DNA of 64,000 nucleotides from Pedobacter sp. PAMC26386 (GCA_014302835.1 CP060294.1:1674001-1738000); one strand, 5' to 3'; shown: positions 1-10,606, numbered from the stretch's first letter. Notes: generated by a model from the sequence alone, not told the origin. Made by a program: numbers and translations.

Positions 1-2
1 TT

Positions 3-869
3 TTATAGATTTCGACTTCTTTTACCGTTTTTTTCCTTGTGTAGTTTTATCCTTAATTTCTTTAACCCACCATCTTTTAGTTGTCTGATACGCTCTCTGC
101 TTAATTTGAATAGCAGGGCAATATCATCTAAGGATAAAGGCTGCATTCCCTTCAGTCCAAAAAACAAGCTTAGAACCTTCTCCTCTCTTTTTGGAAGAAT
201 TTTTAAAAGCTGGGATGCCTCTATCCTATCAGAATCCAAAATCAACATATGATCTGTATAAGGTTGACATGCAGGGATCACTTCGAGTAATGTATTGCTG
301 AAATCTGGCTTAATGATCTCATCAAGAGACATACATCTGCGGAATTTACTCAGATAGCCAGCCACGCTTTTCGGGTCAATATCCAGCTCTGTTGCTATCT
401 CCTCCATAGTTGGCAGACGTTCCAGTTGCTGTTCTAAATAAGATATGGTTCCATTTATTTTAGAGATAGAATTAATCAGATTGAGTGGTAAACGAATAGT
501 ACGGGTTTGCTGTGAAATGGCCAGCATAATGGCTTGTCTGATCCACCACACCGCAAAAGATATAAATTTAAAGCCTTTCGTGTCATCGAAGCGTGAAGCG
601 GCTTTAATCAGGCCCAGATTCCCTTCATTGATTAAATCTCCAAGACTTAGTCCGCGATGCTGATACTTCTTAGCTACGGAAATAACAAATCTCAGGTTTG
701 TTCTTACTAAGCGATCTATGGCAAGCTGGTCGCCATTCCTGACTTTTATCGTTAACTGAATCTCTTCTTCAATTGTTAACAAGGGAATTTTACCAACTTC
801 ATGAAGATAGATATTGAGGGATTCGATATCCCTTCTGGTGATTGCATGCTCAATCTTTAATTCTCGCAT
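3..869 (-). CDS. Sigma-70 family RNA polymerase sigma factor, RpoD-like paralogue
   Basis: A 288-residue sigma factor of the short Bacteroidota RpoD/SigA type. Region 1.2 lies around residues 15-40, region 2 around 55-130 (including NEGNLGLIKA and the WWIRQ helix), and region 4 near 224-275 with an SRERIRQL helix-turn-helix. It should direct core RNA polymerase to promoters. From recall, housekeeping sigma in this phylum carries ALAEQSRIVRLP where this protein has AISQQTRTIRLP. Regions 3 and 4 are also divergent and the C-terminus ends in a basic tail. I therefore infer a second, alternative sigma rather than the primary one. The gene is complete; its stop is at the window edge and it is divergent from the Lrp gene. 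Confidence 0.9.
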   Translation of the reverse strand: MRELKIEHAITRRDIESLNIYLHEVGKIPLLTIEEEIQLTIKVRNGDQLAIDRLVRTNLRFVISVAKKYQHRGLSLGDLINEGNLGLIKAASRFDDTKGFKFISFAVWWIRQAIMLAISQQTRTIRLPLNLINSISKINGTISYLEQQLERLPTMEEIATELDIDPKSVAGYLSKFRRCMSLDEIIKPDFSNTLLEVIPACQPYTDHMLILDSDRIEASQLLKILPKREEKVLSLFFGLKGMQPLSLDDIALLFKLSRERIRQLKDGGLKKLRIKLHKEKNGKRSRNL

Positions 870-1090
870 ATGTTTAGGTTCTTAAGCAAAGTTGCATACA
901 AGAATCAAACAAAGAAAGTAAACGCCTTTAATCCGATAAATTAACGATTTTGAAGAGATAATCCGGAAATTATTCAGTTATAGCTCATTTGTGAATAGTA
1001 AACCGAACAATAATAAGTTTATTTATACTTAAAATATTTAATTCAATAAACATTAATACGGTATATTCACAAATTATAAAAACAATAATT

Positions 1091-1552
1091 ATGGAGAAGA
1101 AGCTTGACAGATTAGACATTTCTATTCTTAAACTTTTACAGGAGGATAGTTCACGTCCGCACAAGCAGATGGCTGGAATTTTAAATATATCAACGACTAC
1201 TATTTGTGATAGGATTAAGAAATTAAAAATGGCCGGGTACATTGTAACATCAGTAGCAGTATTGAACCGCAGAAAGTTAAAACAGGAAGTCCTGGCCTTT
1301 ATTTATCTTAAACTAAGCCACTTTTCTGACGAGATTATCGATAAATTTAAACAGGAGGTATCCATGATTAAGGAAGTTTGCGAGTGTTGTACGATTACCG
1401 GTCAGTATAATATGAGACTGAAAATTATTACAACAGATAATACCTCTTTTTCAGGTATACAAAGAAATATAGCCAATATGAAAAACGTACAGGGACTTGA
1501 AAGTTATGTAGTGCTCGACAATATCATTACAGACACTGGTTTCAATTTTTAA
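1091..1552 (+). CDS. Lrp/AsnC family transcriptional regulator
   Basis: A 153-residue protein with the two parts of the Lrp/AsnC family. An N-terminal helix-turn-helix covers about residues 5-55 (LDRLDISILKLLQEDSSRP, then a recognition helix with TTTICDRIKKL). A C-terminal RAM/AsnC ligand-binding domain covers about 65-145. Such proteins are octameric feast/famine regulators, usually of amino-acid metabolism. The gene stands alone, divergent from the sigma factor across about 220 bp, and is closed by a hairpin terminator. The effector and targets cannot be read from sequence. Confidence 0.92.
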   Translation: MEKKLDRLDISILKLLQEDSSRPHKQMAGILNISTTTICDRIKKLKMAGYIVTSVAVLNRRKLKQEVLAFIYLKLSHFSDEIIDKFKQEVSMIKEVCECCTITGQYNMRLKIITTDNTSFSGIQRNIANMKNVQGLESYVVLDNIITDTGFNF

Positions 1553-1556
1553 GTAA

Positions 1557-1593
1557 GAAAAGGGTTCCGCATCAAAAGATCTGGAACCTTTTT
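1557..1593 (+). terminator. Rho-independent terminator of the Lrp/AsnC gene
   Basis: Just past the stop codon a GGTTCC/GGAACC stem, extended by A/T pairs, is followed by a run of five T. The position fits termination of the regulator gene. Confidence 0.7.
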
Positions 1594-1701
1594 CACTCTC
1601 TCTTCCGTTAGGATATCGGGAAGTACCCGTAGAAGCATGATTTATTAGAAAGGTTTTGCAGGGTCTTTTATCACTATTCGAAATAGAGCTTTTCCCATCA
1701 T

Positions 1702-2193
1702 TTAACCTAAATAATCACGCGGATAAGTTTGTTGTCCATATTTTTCATCAATCCCATTCAGCATGAACTTTCTTTCTTCAGTCATTTCAGGCGGTGGAAG
1801 AAATTCACCGGGTTGAGCTGGTATACCAATTTCTCTGAAAACATCTTCCAAGCCTGCTGGAACAACTGTACAAAGCATCCGGGCGTCTTTATTGGAGATA
1901 TTCTTAAAACAATGGATAGCTCCCCCAAAGGGAATATTCACAAAACCGCCTGCTTTGATAAGACTTTTTCCAGCTTCTGTTTTAAATTCCAATTCACCCT
2001 CAATCAGATAGAACATTTCCTGCGTATTGATATGTGCGTGTGGTGGTGGTCCACCACCTGGAGGAACGAGCATTTCAATAACAGCATAAGCACCATTAGT
2101 TTCTTTACCAGAAATAACAATGCGGTAATTACCTCCGGCAACCCCTAGAATATCACCTTGCAACTGATCAATAACACTGATATTAGTCTCCAT
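1702..2193 (-). CDS. Cupin domain-containing protein
   Basis: A 163-residue single-domain cupin. The metal-binding pattern is visible: PPHAHINTQE gives His52, His54 and Glu59, and GGAIHCF gives His94. No signal peptide is seen, so it is probably cytoplasmic. Cupins of this size bind a metal and act as small dioxygenases, isomerases or sensor domains; the substrate cannot be inferred. It is monocistronic and convergent with the Lrp gene. Confidence 0.85.
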   Translation of the reverse strand: METNISVIDQLQGDILGVAGGNYRIVISGKETNGAYAVIEMLVPPGGGPPPHAHINTQEMFYLIEGELEFKTEAGKSLIKAGGFVNIPFGGAIHCFKNISNKDARMLCTVVPAGLEDVFREIGIPAQPGEFLPPPEMTEERKFMLNGIDEKYGQQTYPRDYLG

Positions 2194-2449
2194 ATTTTAG
2201 ACGTAGATTAAGTTCGAAATACACGTTTGAAAATAATAATAATACTTCGCTTTTCTGTCTGCCCTGTGAAGAAAAATAAATACTCAGCCCGATAAAGGTA
2301 AAGCTTTACACACGCTGTGGAATTTATCCAGCAAAGCAGCGGCGAATTCTATCCCTTCTTTAATTTATCCCACTATTCCTAAATATTCAAAAAAAACAGG
2401 CAAAACATGAAAATCTTGAAAATATAACCTAAATGGAGTGAAAAAAAAT

Positions 2450-2457
2450 TAAGTTTG
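2450..2457 (+). promoter_or_regulatory. Bacteroidota -7 box (TAAGTTTG) upstream of the acyltransferase
   Basis: TAAGTTTG matches the TAnnTTTG -7 consensus and would place transcription start about 12 nt before the ATG at 2475. No clear TTTG -33 element lies 19-20 bp upstream, so support is partial. Confidence 0.5.
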
Positions 2458-2474
2458 CACCCTAATCCTTATTA

Positions 2475-3350
2475 ATGTTAAAAAATGCCCTTTCCCATAT
2501 TGGAATATTTTTCTTGTGTGCACTCTCTCTTCTGCCCTTACCAGTTTTATATGCATTTGCCACTGTCGTTTACTGGTTGATTTATTATGTATCAGGTTAC
2601 CGCAGAGCTGTAGTCAGAACAAACCTGAAGTATGCCTTTCCTGAAAAAAGTGAAGAAGAGATTAATAGCATAGAAAAAAAATACTATAAATATCTTTCCG
2701 GATTGATTTTTGAAATTATTAAGATGGCAACAATTTCAAAGGAAGAGATGAGAAGACGTTTCAGATTTAAAAATATAGAAATCATGAATGCTTATCTGGA
2801 ACGGGGTGAAAGCGTACTGGCCTGTTCTGGTCATTATGGCAATTGGGAATGGGGAGCCTTTTCTATTGGTCTGGTCCTGAAATGCACAACTTATCCTATC
2901 TATAAACCACTTTCCAATAAAATATTTGATAATTGGTTTTATAAGATCAGATCGAGATTTGGGAATAAGATGGTACCGATGAGGCAAACCTTCAGAGCAT
3001 TAAATGAAACCAAAGATACGCCTGCTGTATTTTTATTCGGGAATGATCAGGCACCTCAAAAAAACGAATCTCATCATTGGATTACGTTTTTAAATCAGCA
3101 TACTTCAATTCAACAAGGGATAGAAAAGATTGCTATAAGAACCAAAAGACCAATATTTTATATTAAACTTACCTCAGTTAAAAGAGGGTTTTATGAAGTA
3201 GAATGTGTGCCGATTTGTCTGAACCCTGCCGAAACTCCAATTAATGAAATAACCCAGAAGCACACCCGTTTATTAGAAAAACTAATAGAAGAAGAGCCTG
3301 CTTACTGGTTATGGAGTCATAGACGATGGAAACATCAGCCTATTCAGTAA
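2475..3350 (+). CDS. Lysophospholipid/lauroyl acyltransferase (LpxL/HtrB family)
   Basis: A 291-residue inner-membrane acyltransferase. An N-terminal hydrophobic anchor covers about residues 8-40 and the family HX4E motif is His120-Glu125 in ACSGHYGNWEWG. Family members add a secondary acyl chain to Kdo-lipid A. In Bacteroidota, homologues of this length do that or acylate aminolipids. The last 11 bp overlap the convergent mqo gene tail to tail. A TAAGTTTG box lies just upstream. Confidence 0.9.
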   Translation: MLKNALSHIGIFFLCALSLLPLPVLYAFATVVYWLIYYVSGYRRAVVRTNLKYAFPEKSEEEINSIEKKYYKYLSGLIFEIIKMATISKEEMRRRFRFKNIEIMNAYLERGESVLACSGHYGNWEWGAFSIGLVLKCTTYPIYKPLSNKIFDNWFYKIRSRFGNKMVPMRQTFRALNETKDTPAVFLFGNDQAPQKNESHHWITFLNQHTSIQQGIEKIAIRTKRPIFYIKLTSVKRGFYEVECVPICLNPAETPINEITQKHTRLLEKLIEEEPAYWLWSHRRWKHQPIQ

Positions 3351-4845
3351 TCTGAAGATTAAGTGCGTGTGTAGTTTGTGCCCTGATATTTTTGCAAAGC
3401 TGAGCATCATTACTTAAAGTATGACCATATGATGGAATCATTTGCTTTAATTTAGTCTGCCATTCAACGCTTTCCATTTTGTCTTTAAAACAACGCTTCA
3501 TTAAGCTTATCATAATAGATACTGCAGTTGAAGCACCTGGTGATGCACCTAATAAAGCTGCAATTGAACCGTCTCCAGCAGCAACTACTTCAGTGCCGAA
3601 TTCAAGTATTCCACCATGTTTTTCATCTTTTTTGATCACCTGTACACGCTGACCAGCAGTTTCCAGTTCCCAGTCTTTCATTTCGGCAGATGGAAGATAT
3701 TCTTTCAACGCTTCCATACGATCTTCAGGTGACTGTCTGACCTGATCTATTAAATATTTGGTCAAAGGCAAGTTATCTAAACCAGCAGCAATCATTGGAC
3801 GGATATTATTAGCTTTAATAGATAAAGGAAGATCTAATAATGAACCATTTTTTAGAAAACGGGTAGAGAATCCTGCATAAGGACCAAAAAGTAAAGCTTT
3901 CTTACCATCTATCATCCTTGTATCCAGGTGAGGAACTGACATTGGAGGTGCTCCTACCGATGCTTTACCATATACTTTAGCATGGTGATGCTCGATCACT
4001 TCAGGATTAACACATTTTAACCACTGCCCACTAACCGGAAAACCACCAAAACCTTTACCTTCAGGAATATCAGATTTTTCTAATAAAGGAAGAGAACCAC
4101 CACCGGCACCGATGAAAACAAACTTAGCTTTCACTGTTTTCCGCTGACCAGTTTCTTCGTCTTTTACCTTCACTTCCCATAAACCATCTTTTTGTTTCAG
4201 TTTACGTACTTCCTGGTTAAAGTCCATGGATACATTGGGTTTATTTTGCAAGGTATTCAGCATCATCCTGGTTAATGCTCCAAAATTCACGTCAGTACCC
4301 AGCATCATTCTTGTCGCAGCCACTTTTTCTTCAGGACTTCTTCCTTCCATTACTAAGGGCATCCATTCTGCCAGTTGTTTAGGATCTTCAGAATAAGTCA
4401 TTTCTTTAAACAACTCACAAGCTTGTAAATTGTTAAAACGTTTATTCAAAAAATCGACATTATCCGCACCCCACACAAAACTCATATGCGGGATACTTTT
4501 AATGAATGTTTCCGGAGAGCTTACTAATTTGTTCTGAACCAGGAATGACCAGAATTGTTTGGATACTTCAAACGATTCAGCAATTGCCACAGCCTTTTCA
4601 GTTTCTACTGTACCATCTGCTAATTGAGGGGTATAGTTCAATTCACAAAAGGCCGAATGCCCTGTTCCGGCATTATTCCATGCATCAGAACTTTCTGCTG
4701 CAGCTACATCGAGCCGTTCAAAAATTTGTATGGTTAAATCCGGGGAGAGTTCTTTGAGTAGTACACCAAGCGTTGCGCTCATTATACCGGCGCCAATTAA
4801 CACAACATCAACTGCTTTATCTGAATTAGGACTTTTACTGGTCAT
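3340..4845 (-). CDS. mqo: Malate:quinone oxidoreductase
   Basis: A 501-residue FAD enzyme that oxidises malate to oxaloacetate and passes electrons to the quinone pool, a membrane-associated bypass of NAD-malate dehydrogenase. The FAD-binding GAGIMSATLG motif starts at residue 18. The family stretches SDAWNNAGTGHSA (substrate region) and ALLGASPGASTAV near the C-terminus are present. Length matches the family (about 490-510). It is monocistronic, and its 3' end overlaps the convergent acyltransferase gene by 11 bp. Confidence 0.96.
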   Translation of the reverse strand: MTSKSPNSDKAVDVVLIGAGIMSATLGVLLKELSPDLTIQIFERLDVAAAESSDAWNNAGTGHSAFCELNYTPQLADGTVETEKAVAIAESFEVSKQFWSFLVQNKLVSSPETFIKSIPHMSFVWGADNVDFLNKRFNNLQACELFKEMTYSEDPKQLAEWMPLVMEGRSPEEKVAATRMMLGTDVNFGALTRMMLNTLQNKPNVSMDFNQEVRKLKQKDGLWEVKVKDEETGQRKTVKAKFVFIGAGGGSLPLLEKSDIPEGKGFGGFPVSGQWLKCVNPEVIEHHHAKVYGKASVGAPPMSVPHLDTRMIDGKKALLFGPYAGFSTRFLKNGSLLDLPLSIKANNIRPMIAAGLDNLPLTKYLIDQVRQSPEDRMEALKEYLPSAEMKDWELETAGQRVQVIKKDEKHGGILEFGTEVVAAGDGSIAALLGASPGASTAVSIMISLMKRCFKDKMESVEWQTKLKQMIPSYGHTLSNDAQLCKNIRAQTTHALNLQITE

Positions 4846-5021
4846 GAAAGGATAGATAATTTATTCTCTTTATATCGGCCACAAAATTAATATAATGACC
4901 GGGAAATGAGCCCTAAATTTCAATTTAATAAGTAATATTTTTACCAATATCTGATAAACCATAAAAAGCACAACAATACTTTCTGTGTTTTACATCAGAA
5001 TTATGAGAATCGGGTCTTTTT

Positions 5022-5053
5022 AATAAAAAAATACGCTGATTATCAGCGTATTT
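5022..5053 (-). terminator. Terminator overlapping the proA stop codon
   Basis: Twelve-base arms AAATACGCTGAT (5029-5040) and ATCAGCGTATTT (5042-5053) form a tight hairpin. On the minus strand it is followed by a T run. The proA stop codon lies inside the right arm. Confidence 0.8.
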
Positions 5054-6305
5054 GTCCATTACCTCTAACTACCCATTTATAACTTGTTAATTCTTTGAGT
5101 CCCATGGGGCCCCTGGCATGAAGTTTTTGTGTACTGATCCCAATCTCGGCACCCAATCCAAATTGCCCGCCATCTGTAAAAGCAGTTGATGCATTTGCAT
5201 AAACTGCAGCAGCATCCACAACATTCAGAAACTTAAGCAATTGATTTTCATCTTCCGCAATGATAGCTTCGCTGTGTTTAGAACTATAAACTGCAATATG
5301 ATCCAATGCTTCTTCCAGGTTATCAACTGTTTTAATAGCCATTTTATAATCCAGAAATTCTGTTCCAAAATCTTCCGGGCTGGAATGATGCAGTAAATGT
5401 TCAGGATAATTCCCTTTTACTGCTGCAAAAGCTTCAGGATCTGCAAAAACATGTACAGATTTAGTGGCAAGCTCCTCAATGAGTACATAGAGATCGGTTA
5501 ACCTTTCCGAGTGAATCAGCAGACAGTCCAGTGCATTGCAAACGCTAACCCTTCTGGTTTTGGCATTAAAAATAATTGCTTTCCCTTTTTCCCGATCTCC
5601 GGATAAATCAAAATAGGCATGTACGATACCCGCTCCTGTTTCTATGACAGGGACATTACTATGCTGACGTACATAATTAATCAGGGCTTGGCTGCCCCTT
5701 GGAATTAAGACATCTACAAAACCTGTGGCATTTAAAAGTGCAGCAGTAGCCTCCCTTTCCGAGGGTAATAAAACAGCCGCATGAATATCTATACCATGTT
5801 TCAGGAGTACCTGGTGAATAATTTTAATTAAAGCCTGGTTAGAAAACTCAGCGTCACTCCCACCTTTTAGTATGGCTACGTTTCCAGTTTTAAAGCATAA
5901 AGAAAAGACATCGAGTGTTACATTTGGTCTGGCCTCATAGATCACCCCAATCACCCCCAAAGGAACTCTGATTTTAGATAATTGTAAACCATTAGGCAAT
6001 GTACGGGCCTCTATGATCTCTGCAAGTGGGCTTTCCAAACCGGCAACATTTAAGATTTCCTGTGCAATATCACCCAGTCTTTCTCTTGTTAATTTTAAAC
6101 GGTCATACTTGGGGTCATCAACAGACATGCGTTTCAAATCCAGATCATTAGCAAATAAGATCTCATCGGCGAAGCGTTTCACATTCGTAGCCAGATCTAT
6201 CAATACCTCATTTACTACTAACTGATCCAGGCGCGATAAAGTACGGCTCGCTTTTAATGCATTTTCAAAATATAACTGGTATCTCATTTCTTTTTCCATT
6301 TGCAT
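5043..6305 (-). CDS. proA: Glutamate-5-semialdehyde dehydrogenase (gamma-glutamyl phosphate reductase)
   Basis: A 420-residue enzyme of the aldehyde dehydrogenase superfamily. It reduces gamma-glutamyl phosphate to glutamate-5-semialdehyde with NADPH, the second step of proline synthesis. The probable catalytic cysteine is Cys256 in [20 protein letters not shown] and IPRGSQALI are typical ProA segments. It follows proB with a 7-bp gap, so the two are surely one operon. In-frame ATGs at codons 3 and 7 are alternative starts. Confidence 0.97.
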   Translation of the reverse strand: MQMEKEMRYQLYFENALKASRTLSRLDQLVVNEVLIDLATNVKRFADEILFANDLDLKRMSVDDPKYDRLKLTRERLGDIAQEILNVAGLESPLAEIIEARTLPNGLQLSKIRVPLGVIGVIYEARPNVTLDVFSLCFKTGNVAILKGGSDAEFSNQALIKIIHQVLLKHGIDIHAAVLLPSEREATAALLNATGFVDVLIPRGSQALINYVRQHSNVPVIETGAGIVHAYFDLSGDREKGKAIIFNAKTRRVSVCNALDCLLIHSERLTDLYVLIEELATKSVHVFADPEAFAAVKGNYPEHLLHHSSPEDFGTEFLDYKMAIKTVDNLEEALDHIAVYSSKHSEAIIAEDENQLLKFLNVVDAAAVYANASTAFTDGGQFGLGAEIGISTQKLHARGPMGLKELTSYKWVVRGNGQIR

Positions 6306-6312
6306 CCCGCGA

Positions 6313-7389
6313 TTAGCTTACCGCATAAAAATAATTGTAATGAACTAAAGATTTATGTCCCTTTTGTCCTATTCTTTCTTTCACTTTCTCTGATCCGTAA
6401 TCAGCAATGCCTAGACCAATCAGTTTCTCCTTTTCATCCAGTAACCGGATGATATCCCCTTTTTGAAATGGAGATAATACTCCCGTTATTCCCACCGGCA
6501 GTAAACTGCGTGCCTGACCAGAAATAAGCGCATCAGTTGCCCCTTTATTCAGCTGAACGCTTCCCGTAGCAGAATGCTCAGAATGCGCTATCCATTTTTT
6601 CTTTCCTGAGGTATTCTTTTCAGGTACAAAATAAGTATGGTCAACCTGGTTAGCAATTAAATCAGTGAGAATATTTTGGCGTGTACCATTAGCGATATAG
6701 ACAGGGATACCCAATTTTGCGACTTTTTGTGCCATCCCTAATTTAGTAATCATCCCACCTCTGCCCAGACCTGATTTAGTCGTATTGATGAAAGATCCAA
6801 TATGATCATCCTTCCGGATTTCCCGGATTACCTTCGCATCCGGAGATTTTGGATCACCATTATAAATACCATCTACATTGGACAGAATCACCAGTGCATC
6901 GGCCTCCAGCATTGAAGCAACTAACCCAGCCAACTCATCATTGTCCGTGAACATCAGCTCAGTAACTGATACTACATCATTTTCATTGATAATTGGAATG
7001 ACCTTATGCTTCAATAAAATGGACAAGCAGTTTTTAATATTTAAATAATGTTTGCGATCGCGAAAATCTTCTTTAGTGACCAATACCTGTGAACAAAGCA
7101 TTTGCTGTTTTTCAAATAATGACAGATAAGTATTAATCAATTTTATTTGCCCGATAGAGGCCAAAAGCTGTCTTGCAGCCACAGCATCATGTTTTTCGGA
7201 GATCTTAATCATACTTCTGCCAGCAGCAACTGCTCCGGAAGAAACAACAATTACTGCAATGCCTGAGTTTTTAAGATCGGCGATTTGAGAAACCAGATGT
7301 GTTATACGCGACAGATCAGGCAAACCGTCAGGTTGAGTAAGGACATTTGAACCAATTTTAACTACGATTCGTTTATAGGCAACAGCCAT
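6313..7389 (-). CDS. proB: Glutamate 5-kinase
   Basis: A 358-residue kinase that phosphorylates glutamate in the first, usually feedback-inhibited, step of proline synthesis. The N-terminal amino-acid-kinase domain (about residues 5-260) shows [22 protein letters not shown] and NENDVVSV. The C-terminal PUA domain (about 283-355) is present, as in full-length bacterial ProB. It is the first gene of the proB-proA operon. Confidence 0.97.
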   Translation of the reverse strand: MAVAYKRIVVKIGSNVLTQPDGLPDLSRITHLVSQIADLKNSGIAVIVVSSGAVAAGRSMIKISEKHDAVAARQLLASIGQIKLINTYLSLFEKQQMLCSQVLVTKEDFRDRKHYLNIKNCLSILLKHKVIPIINENDVVSVTELMFTDNDELAGLVASMLEADALVILSNVDGIYNGDPKSPDAKVIREIRKDDHIGSFINTTKSGLGRGGMITKLGMAQKVAKLGIPVYIANGTRQNILTDLIANQVDHTYFVPEKNTSGKKKWIAHSEHSATGSVQLNKGATDALISGQARSLLPVGITGVLSPFQKGDIIRLLDEKEKLIGLGIADYGSEKVKERIGQKGHKSLVHYNYFYAVS

Positions 7390-7430
7390 AAATTTATTCA
7401 GGATAAGAGTTAAGCAATAGATAATTGAAA

Positions 7431-10055
7431 TTAAAGAAGTGCAATTAAGCCTGTCCAGCCTGTTTGATGGCTGGCTCCCAGTCCCTTGCCATTATCCCCG
7501 TTGAAATATTCGTGGAATAATATATAGTCTTTAAAATGAGGGTCATGGTTAAATTTGGGGTTCCCACCCGATACGGGTCGTTCACCAGCTTCATTTTTCA
7601 TGAATATACCTTTCAATCTTTTGCTCAATAAGGCTGCAATTTCTTTAAGACTTAAAAACTGACCAGACCCCGTAGGACATTCCACCTTAAAATCATCCGT
7701 GTAATATTCCTGGAAATTCTTAAGGGATTCAATAATCAAATAATTGACCGGCATCCACATAGGGCCACGCCAGTTACTGTTTCCACCAAACATCCCGGAA
7801 TCACTCTCTGCAGGAATATATTTGACGGTATAATCCATTCCATCCAATTGGTAATTAAATGGATAGGCACAATATGCTTTAGAAACAGAACGAATACCAA
7901 AATCAGAAAGAAACTCATTTGGATCTAGCATCCGTTTCAACAACAGTTTCATCCGGTGTCCTCTTAACAGCGAAAGTAAATGCTGATCACTGCCTTTGGT
8001 GTCTGTCCAATGACTCACCAATTGTACCAAATCTGGGCGCTGTTGCATAAACCATTCCAGACGTTCTTTTAGTTTAGGCAGTTTACCCCATTTACTCTCA
8101 TCAAATACGATCTGAGCGAACATTGGAATCAGCCCAACCAAACTTCTCAAACGAAGACGATCGGATGTACCATCGGGTCTTCTGAGCATATCATAGTAAA
8201 AACCATCCTCTTCATCCCATAAACCAGATAAATCTTCACCCATATTTGAAATTGAACCTGCGATATATAAAAAGTGTTCCGAGAATTTGATCGCCATGCT
8301 TTCAAATACTTCAAAATGCAAAAAGAGTTCCATACTGATCTGCATCATATCTAGCGCATACATAGCCATCCAGCTCGTACCATCTGCTTGTTCCAGGAGA
8401 CCTCCTCCAGGAACCGGCTGACTGCGGTTAAATACCCCTATATTATCAAGACCAAGAAAACCTCCTTCAAAAATGTTGTTTCCTTCGCTATCCTTTTGAT
8501 TGACCCACCAGGTAAAGTTCAGCAATAGCTTATTAAAAATTTCTACCAAAAAGTTGAGATCTCCTTTTCCTTTAACTGCCTTATCAGCAAGATAGACATG
8601 CCAGGTAGCCATCGCATGCACTGGTGGGTTTACATCGCCAAAATCCCATTCATAAGCAGGTAATTGTCCACTAGGATGCATATAATTGGCACTGACCATT
8701 AACCGCAACTGTTCTTTCGCAAAGTCAGGATCTAAAGGTGCAAAGCTGATGCAATGAAAAGCGAGGTCCCAGGCTGCAAACCAGGGATACTCCCATTTAT
8801 CGGGCATTGACAAAATATCATTAGCGACAAAGTGTTTCCAATGAGAATTTCTGCCAGTTCTTCTTTGTTTGGGTGGTACTGGTTGCCTGGCATCACCATT
8901 TAACCACCTGTTTACATCATAACTGTAAAATTGTTTATTCCAGAACATTCCGGCCCATGCCTGACGCTGCATCATTTTTTCTTCCTGATCAGTTGTATCA
9001 ACCTGTTTATCAGCATAAAAACTGTCAGTTTCCTCAATTCTTAAAGAGAATATATCATCAAAATCACCAAATGGCTTAGCCAGTTTGTCTTTACTAAGCC
9101 TGATTCTGATCACTGTGTTATCGCCTGCAGGAATAGTTAATCTATGCCATATTCCTACCTTTGTACCAATATTATCAGAATTAACAGCGTCCTGTTTTCC
9201 ATTAACTATATATTCATTAATCCCGTCTTTAACATAACGGCTAAGATTTTCAGATTGATATAGGCGCTGATTATTAGTCTCGTTGTCAGTAAATAGAAAC
9301 TTAGGATTACCATCTGTATAACAATGATAATCCCCGATCTGATCTGATCTTAAAAGTAGCGTTTGATTGCCTTGGTTTAAAATTTCTGGTTTAACCCCAT
9401 GTTTGCCATCAAACCAGGTATTGCGATACCAAAGCTGAGGAATCACATCCAATACTATTGGAGCAGCACTTCTGTTAAATATCGTGTATTTAATCAGCAG
9501 ATCTTCTTCATCGTTTTTAGCATATTCTATAAAAACATCTCCATATTCATCATAATCAAACAATCCAGTATCAATCAGTTCATATTCTGGTTGTGTTCTA
9601 TCACGTTTGGCATTTTCGCTGATCAGTAGCTCATATGGAAAGGCTTGAAATGGATATTTATACAGCATTTTCATGTAGCTATGTGTAGGGCTGCTATCCA
9701 GATGATAGTACAACTCTTTCACATCCTCTCCATGGTTTCCCTGTCCATTGGTCAAACCAAATAACCGCTCTTTCAGAATTGCGTCTTTGCCATTCCAAAG
9801 TGCCAGGCCCGCACATAAAATTTGCTGATCGTCACTAAAACCACCTATTCCTTCTTCTCCCCATCGATAAGCTTTACTTCTTGCTGTATCATGAGTTGTA
9901 TAGTCCCAGACCTCTCCATTATAACTATAATCCTCTCTTACTGTTCCCCATTGGCGATCGGAGACGTAAGGCCCCCATTTAAGCCAGTTGGCATCCTTGT
10001 TATAATGTAGGCTGAGGCGTTGCTGTTCTGGATTAAGCTGATCTTTGGAGTTCAT
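7431..10055 (-). CDS. MGH1-like (GH63-type) glucosidase
   Basis: An 874-residue alpha/alpha-barrel glycoside hydrolase of the mannosyl-oligosaccharide-glucosidase-like (MGH1/GH63) type. No signal peptide is visible, so it is probably cytoplasmic. Recognisable stretches are WPWFAAWDLAF-like (here YPWFAAWDLAFHCISFAP), the DNIGVFNRS segment and GPMWMPVNYLIIESL. Bacterial members hydrolyse alpha-glucosides such as glucosylglycerate, or are simply annotated as glucosidase. The precise substrate is unknown. It ends 41 bp before proB on the same strand and may be read through into it. Confidence 0.88.
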   Translation of the reverse strand: MNSKDQLNPEQQRLSLHYNKDANWLKWGPYVSDRQWGTVREDYSYNGEVWDYTTHDTARSKAYRWGEEGIGGFSDDQQILCAGLALWNGKDAILKERLFGLTNGQGNHGEDVKELYYHLDSSPTHSYMKMLYKYPFQAFPYELLISENAKRDRTQPEYELIDTGLFDYDEYGDVFIEYAKNDEEDLLIKYTIFNRSAAPIVLDVIPQLWYRNTWFDGKHGVKPEILNQGNQTLLLRSDQIGDYHCYTDGNPKFLFTDNETNNQRLYQSENLSRYVKDGINEYIVNGKQDAVNSDNIGTKVGIWHRLTIPAGDNTVIRIRLSKDKLAKPFGDFDDIFSLRIEETDSFYADKQVDTTDQEEKMMQRQAWAGMFWNKQFYSYDVNRWLNGDARQPVPPKQRRTGRNSHWKHFVANDILSMPDKWEYPWFAAWDLAFHCISFAPLDPDFAKEQLRLMVSANYMHPSGQLPAYEWDFGDVNPPVHAMATWHVYLADKAVKGKGDLNFLVEIFNKLLLNFTWWVNQKDSEGNNIFEGGFLGLDNIGVFNRSQPVPGGGLLEQADGTSWMAMYALDMMQISMELFLHFEVFESMAIKFSEHFLYIAGSISNMGEDLSGLWDEEDGFYYDMLRRPDGTSDRLRLRSLVGLIPMFAQIVFDESKWGKLPKLKERLEWFMQQRPDLVQLVSHWTDTKGSDQHLLSLLRGHRMKLLLKRMLDPNEFLSDFGIRSVSKAYCAYPFNYQLDGMDYTVKYIPAESDSGMFGGNSNWRGPMWMPVNYLIIESLKNFQEYYTDDFKVECPTGSGQFLSLKEIAALLSKRLKGIFMKNEAGERPVSGGNPKFNHDPHFKDYILFHEYFNGDNGKGLGASHQTGWTGLIALL

Positions 10056-10107
10056 ATTTCAATAATAAGGATTGTTAAGCGAATTAAAGAAAGGATAACA
10101 GAATAGC

Positions 10108-10455
10108 TTAACTTTTTACAATGTCATTATCCTGAAAATCAACTATCATGGATGATATTTCGACGGTGAACCACTCCTGAAAAACTTTATAAGTACGCTT
10201 CTGTGGCCAGTCATTCTCGTCTGTATGGAAGTCATTGAGCTCATTCTTGAACAATTGGTCAAAATTCTTTTTTAACCAGCTTTCAATTTTTGCTTTCGTT
10301 TTTTGTTCTTTGATCAGGTATACTGTGCCTTCATCATTATCAATTACATGAAATTCAGGGTCTACATAATTGATCCAGTCATAAAATGGTTTTTTCGCTT
10401 TAATCAGGATTGCATTCCTGTTGATGGTTTCGTAGTATAATGTTGGCTCTATCAT
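10108..10455 (-). CDS. Conserved hypothetical protein
   Basis: About 115 residues from the ATG at 10455; a longer reading from a TTG at 10482 is possible but less likely. The sequence is hydrophilic with a very acidic, aromatic-rich C-terminal half (ELNDFHTDENDWPQ). No signal peptide or membrane segment is seen. I do not recognise a characterised family. It lies just upstream of the glucosidase on the same strand with a 52-bp gap, so co-transcription is possible. Confidence 0.75.
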   Translation of the reverse strand: MIEPTLYYETINRNAILIKAKKPFYDWINYVDPEFHVIDNDEGTVYLIKEQKTKAKIESWLKKNFDQLFKNELNDFHTDENDWPQKRTYKVFQEWFTVEISSMIVDFQDNDIVKS

Positions 10456-10606
10456 GTAATGAATTAATCTATTAGCCTGCAAATTTATTAATTTAATCTG
10501 TTATCATTGCTATTAATAATGGGTCATCAGCACATTCTAATCTTCTTCTTTACACTTGATATACAATAGATTATTTCGTATATTCATACAACCAAAATAT
10601 AACATC

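Noticed and set aside
2280..2400. Protein-like stretch on the minus strand upstream of the acyltransferase (reads as KEGIEFAAALLDKFHSVC...)
   Set aside because: Only about 25 codons, no start codon and a stop just before it; it could be a gene remnant but cannot be supported.
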